Positions 16,026 through 16,732 of a DNA stretch of 16,732 nt are shown piece after piece. How positions within the stretch are numbered: position 1 is the first letter of the stretch; each line of letters begins with the position of its first letter. A program made the translations under genes and the position numbers. The DNA is taken from the NCBI GenBank assembly GCA_946478755.1, contig CAMLDJ010000107.1, positions 1 to 16,732 on the forward strand. The letters run 5' to 3'. The notes beneath the pieces are model-generated. The model did not search any database. It had not been told where the DNA came from and worked only from the letters and a program-made list of their open reading frames with translations. This DNA comes from an uncultured Pedobacter sp. Its GTDB lineage: Bacteria > Bacteroidota > Bacteroidia > Sphingobacteriales > Sphingobacteriaceae.

Positions 16026-16732
16026 ACACGAACGCGGATAATCGTCTTGCCAGTGACCCGATTGGTCGAATTAAAGGCGGCAACGGCTTCTTCGAGGGTA
16101 ACGATGTTTCCGATGTTCGTCCTCAGACGTCCCTGCCGGAATCGCTGGACCACCTCATTCAGTTGGGCGCGATCGGCTTCGACGACAAAGTCAATTGCCA
16201 GGCCGTCAGCAGGCCGCACATCCGTAGTGCCCGTAACGCTCACAAACGTTCCTCCAGCGCGAATCAGGCTCGCAGACCGCTTCGCGATGTCGCCGCCGAG
16301 CACATCGAAAACCAGATCGACCCCGCCGACATCTTCCAGGTCGTCATTATCAAGGTCGACGAACTCATGTGCGCCGAAATCAAGCGTCGTCGGACGGTGG
16401 GCAGCGCGCCCGGTGCCGATGACATAGGCACCAGCCTCACGGGCGAGCTGGGTCGCCATCGAACCGACAATGCCGGCCGCACCATGCACAAGGACGGTCT
16501 GCCCTGCCCGAAGGCGGCCATGATCGAACAAGCCCTGCCATGCGGTCAGGCCGGGCATCACGAGGGCGACACCCTCTGTGAAGTCAACGTCGCCCGGCAG
16601 CGGCGCGAGGTTGTGCGCCTCTACGGCCACATACTCCGCCAGGGTACCGTCACGATACCAGTCGGTTAGGCCGAACACCCGCTGTCCCACCGACAGTCCT
16701 GTTGTGCCATACCCGAGTGCGGTGACCACTCC
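16022..16732 (-). CDS. Zinc-independent MDR-family NADP(H)-dependent oxidoreductase (quinone reductase type), 5' end cut off
   Basis: About 236 C-terminal residues are visible and the frame stays open to the right edge, so roughly the first 65-70 residues of a ~310-residue protein are missing. Numbering from the GTG at 16729, which is unlikely to be the true start: end of the GroES-like domain GLSVGQRVFGL and GTLAEYVAV (28-36), then the Rossmann domain with VLVHGAAGIVGSMATQLA (79-95; GAAGIVGS is the nucleotide loop) and GTGR (105-108), whose Arg suggests NADPH. It ends with the family's C-terminal helix and strand, GKTIIRVRV. The visible part contains no Cys, so the four-Cys structural zinc site of true alcohol dehydrogenases is absent; this points to quinone or enone reductases. 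GC-rich like the next gene, with which it shares a 4-base overlap. Confidence 0.85.
   Translation of the reverse strand, partial: GVVTALGYGTTGLSVGQRVFGLTDWYRDGTLAEYVAVEAHNLAPLPGDVDFTEGVALVMPGLTAWQGLFDHGRLRAGQTVLVHGAAGIVGSMATQLAREAGAYVIGTGRAAHRPTTLDFGAHEFVDLDNDDLEDVGGVDLVFDVLGGDIAKRSASLIRAGGTFVSVTGTTDVRPADGLAIDFVVEADRAQLNEVVQRFRQGRLRTNIGNIVTLEEAVAAFNSTNRVTGKTIIRVRV

Noticed and set aside
15450..16669. Long + strand open frames (133, 148 and 224 codons) across the GC-rich right end
   Set aside because: They lie opposite two well-supported - strand genes with clear flavoprotein and reductase motifs. Long antisense frames are expected in GC-rich coding DNA, and their translations show no recognisable domains.
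1..16732. CRISPR array, tRNA, rRNA or riboswitch
   Set aside because: No regularly spaced repeats, cloverleaf-like segments or known riboswitch cores were recognised in any intergenic stretch; all gaps are shorter than 300 bases.

Overview
The window (about 16.7 kb) looks like Bacteroidota, most likely a Sphingobacteriaceae-type organism (Pedobacter, Mucilaginibacter or Sphingobacterium relatives). This rests on an adjacent SusC/SusD pair, a hybrid two-component sensor with a fused AraC output domain, several lipoproteins with Bacteroidota-only domains, AT-rich intergenic DNA, and starts without clear Shine-Dalgarno sites. Genus-level placement is inference.

Bases 1 to about 15,365 are all on the + strand and form a polysaccharide utilization locus (PUL). 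The order is: the 3' part of a hybrid two-component regulator (3-2339); a secreted BNR_4 beta-propeller protein, probably a polysaccharide lyase (2431-3807); a secreted GH43 beta-propeller glycosidase of the exo-galactanase/arabinofuranosidase type (3878-4984); a 260-bp regulatory-looking gap with several dyads; SusC (5245-8448); SusD (8488-10461); a DUF4959/DUF5126/DUF5000 lipoprotein (10482-11684); and a DUF4998/DUF5013 lipoprotein (11715-12965). A strong hairpin terminator (12992-13021) ends that block. Two further + strand genes follow: a lipoprotein with two Fn3-like repeats and an HExxH zincin-like C-terminus (13075-14310), and a secreted SMP-30/gluconolactonase (14462-15364).

The likely joint job is as follows. 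The regulator senses an oligosaccharide in the periplasm and switches on the locus. SusC/SusD and the surface lipoproteins bind and import the glycan. The lyase-like propeller and GH43 trim it, and the lactonase handles an oxidised sugar. A BNR_4 lyase-like protein beside a GH43 with a Gln in the base position resembles the enzyme kit for arabinogalactan-protein side chains (PL27 plus GH43_24/34). The metallopeptidase-like lipoprotein would then raise the possibility that the protein part of a glycoprotein is also attacked. This substrate call is inference.

From about 15,365 to the right edge the character changes abruptly. Two - strand genes, an FMN-dependent azoreductase-like flavoprotein (15408-16025) and a truncated quinone-oxidoreductase-type MDR protein (16022-16732), overlap by 4 bases. 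They are clearly GC-richer (sampled 60-base lines reach 65 percent, against about 42-47 percent to the left) and look proteobacterial. This is either a recent horizontal transfer or a chimeric assembly join; the sequence alone does not decide.
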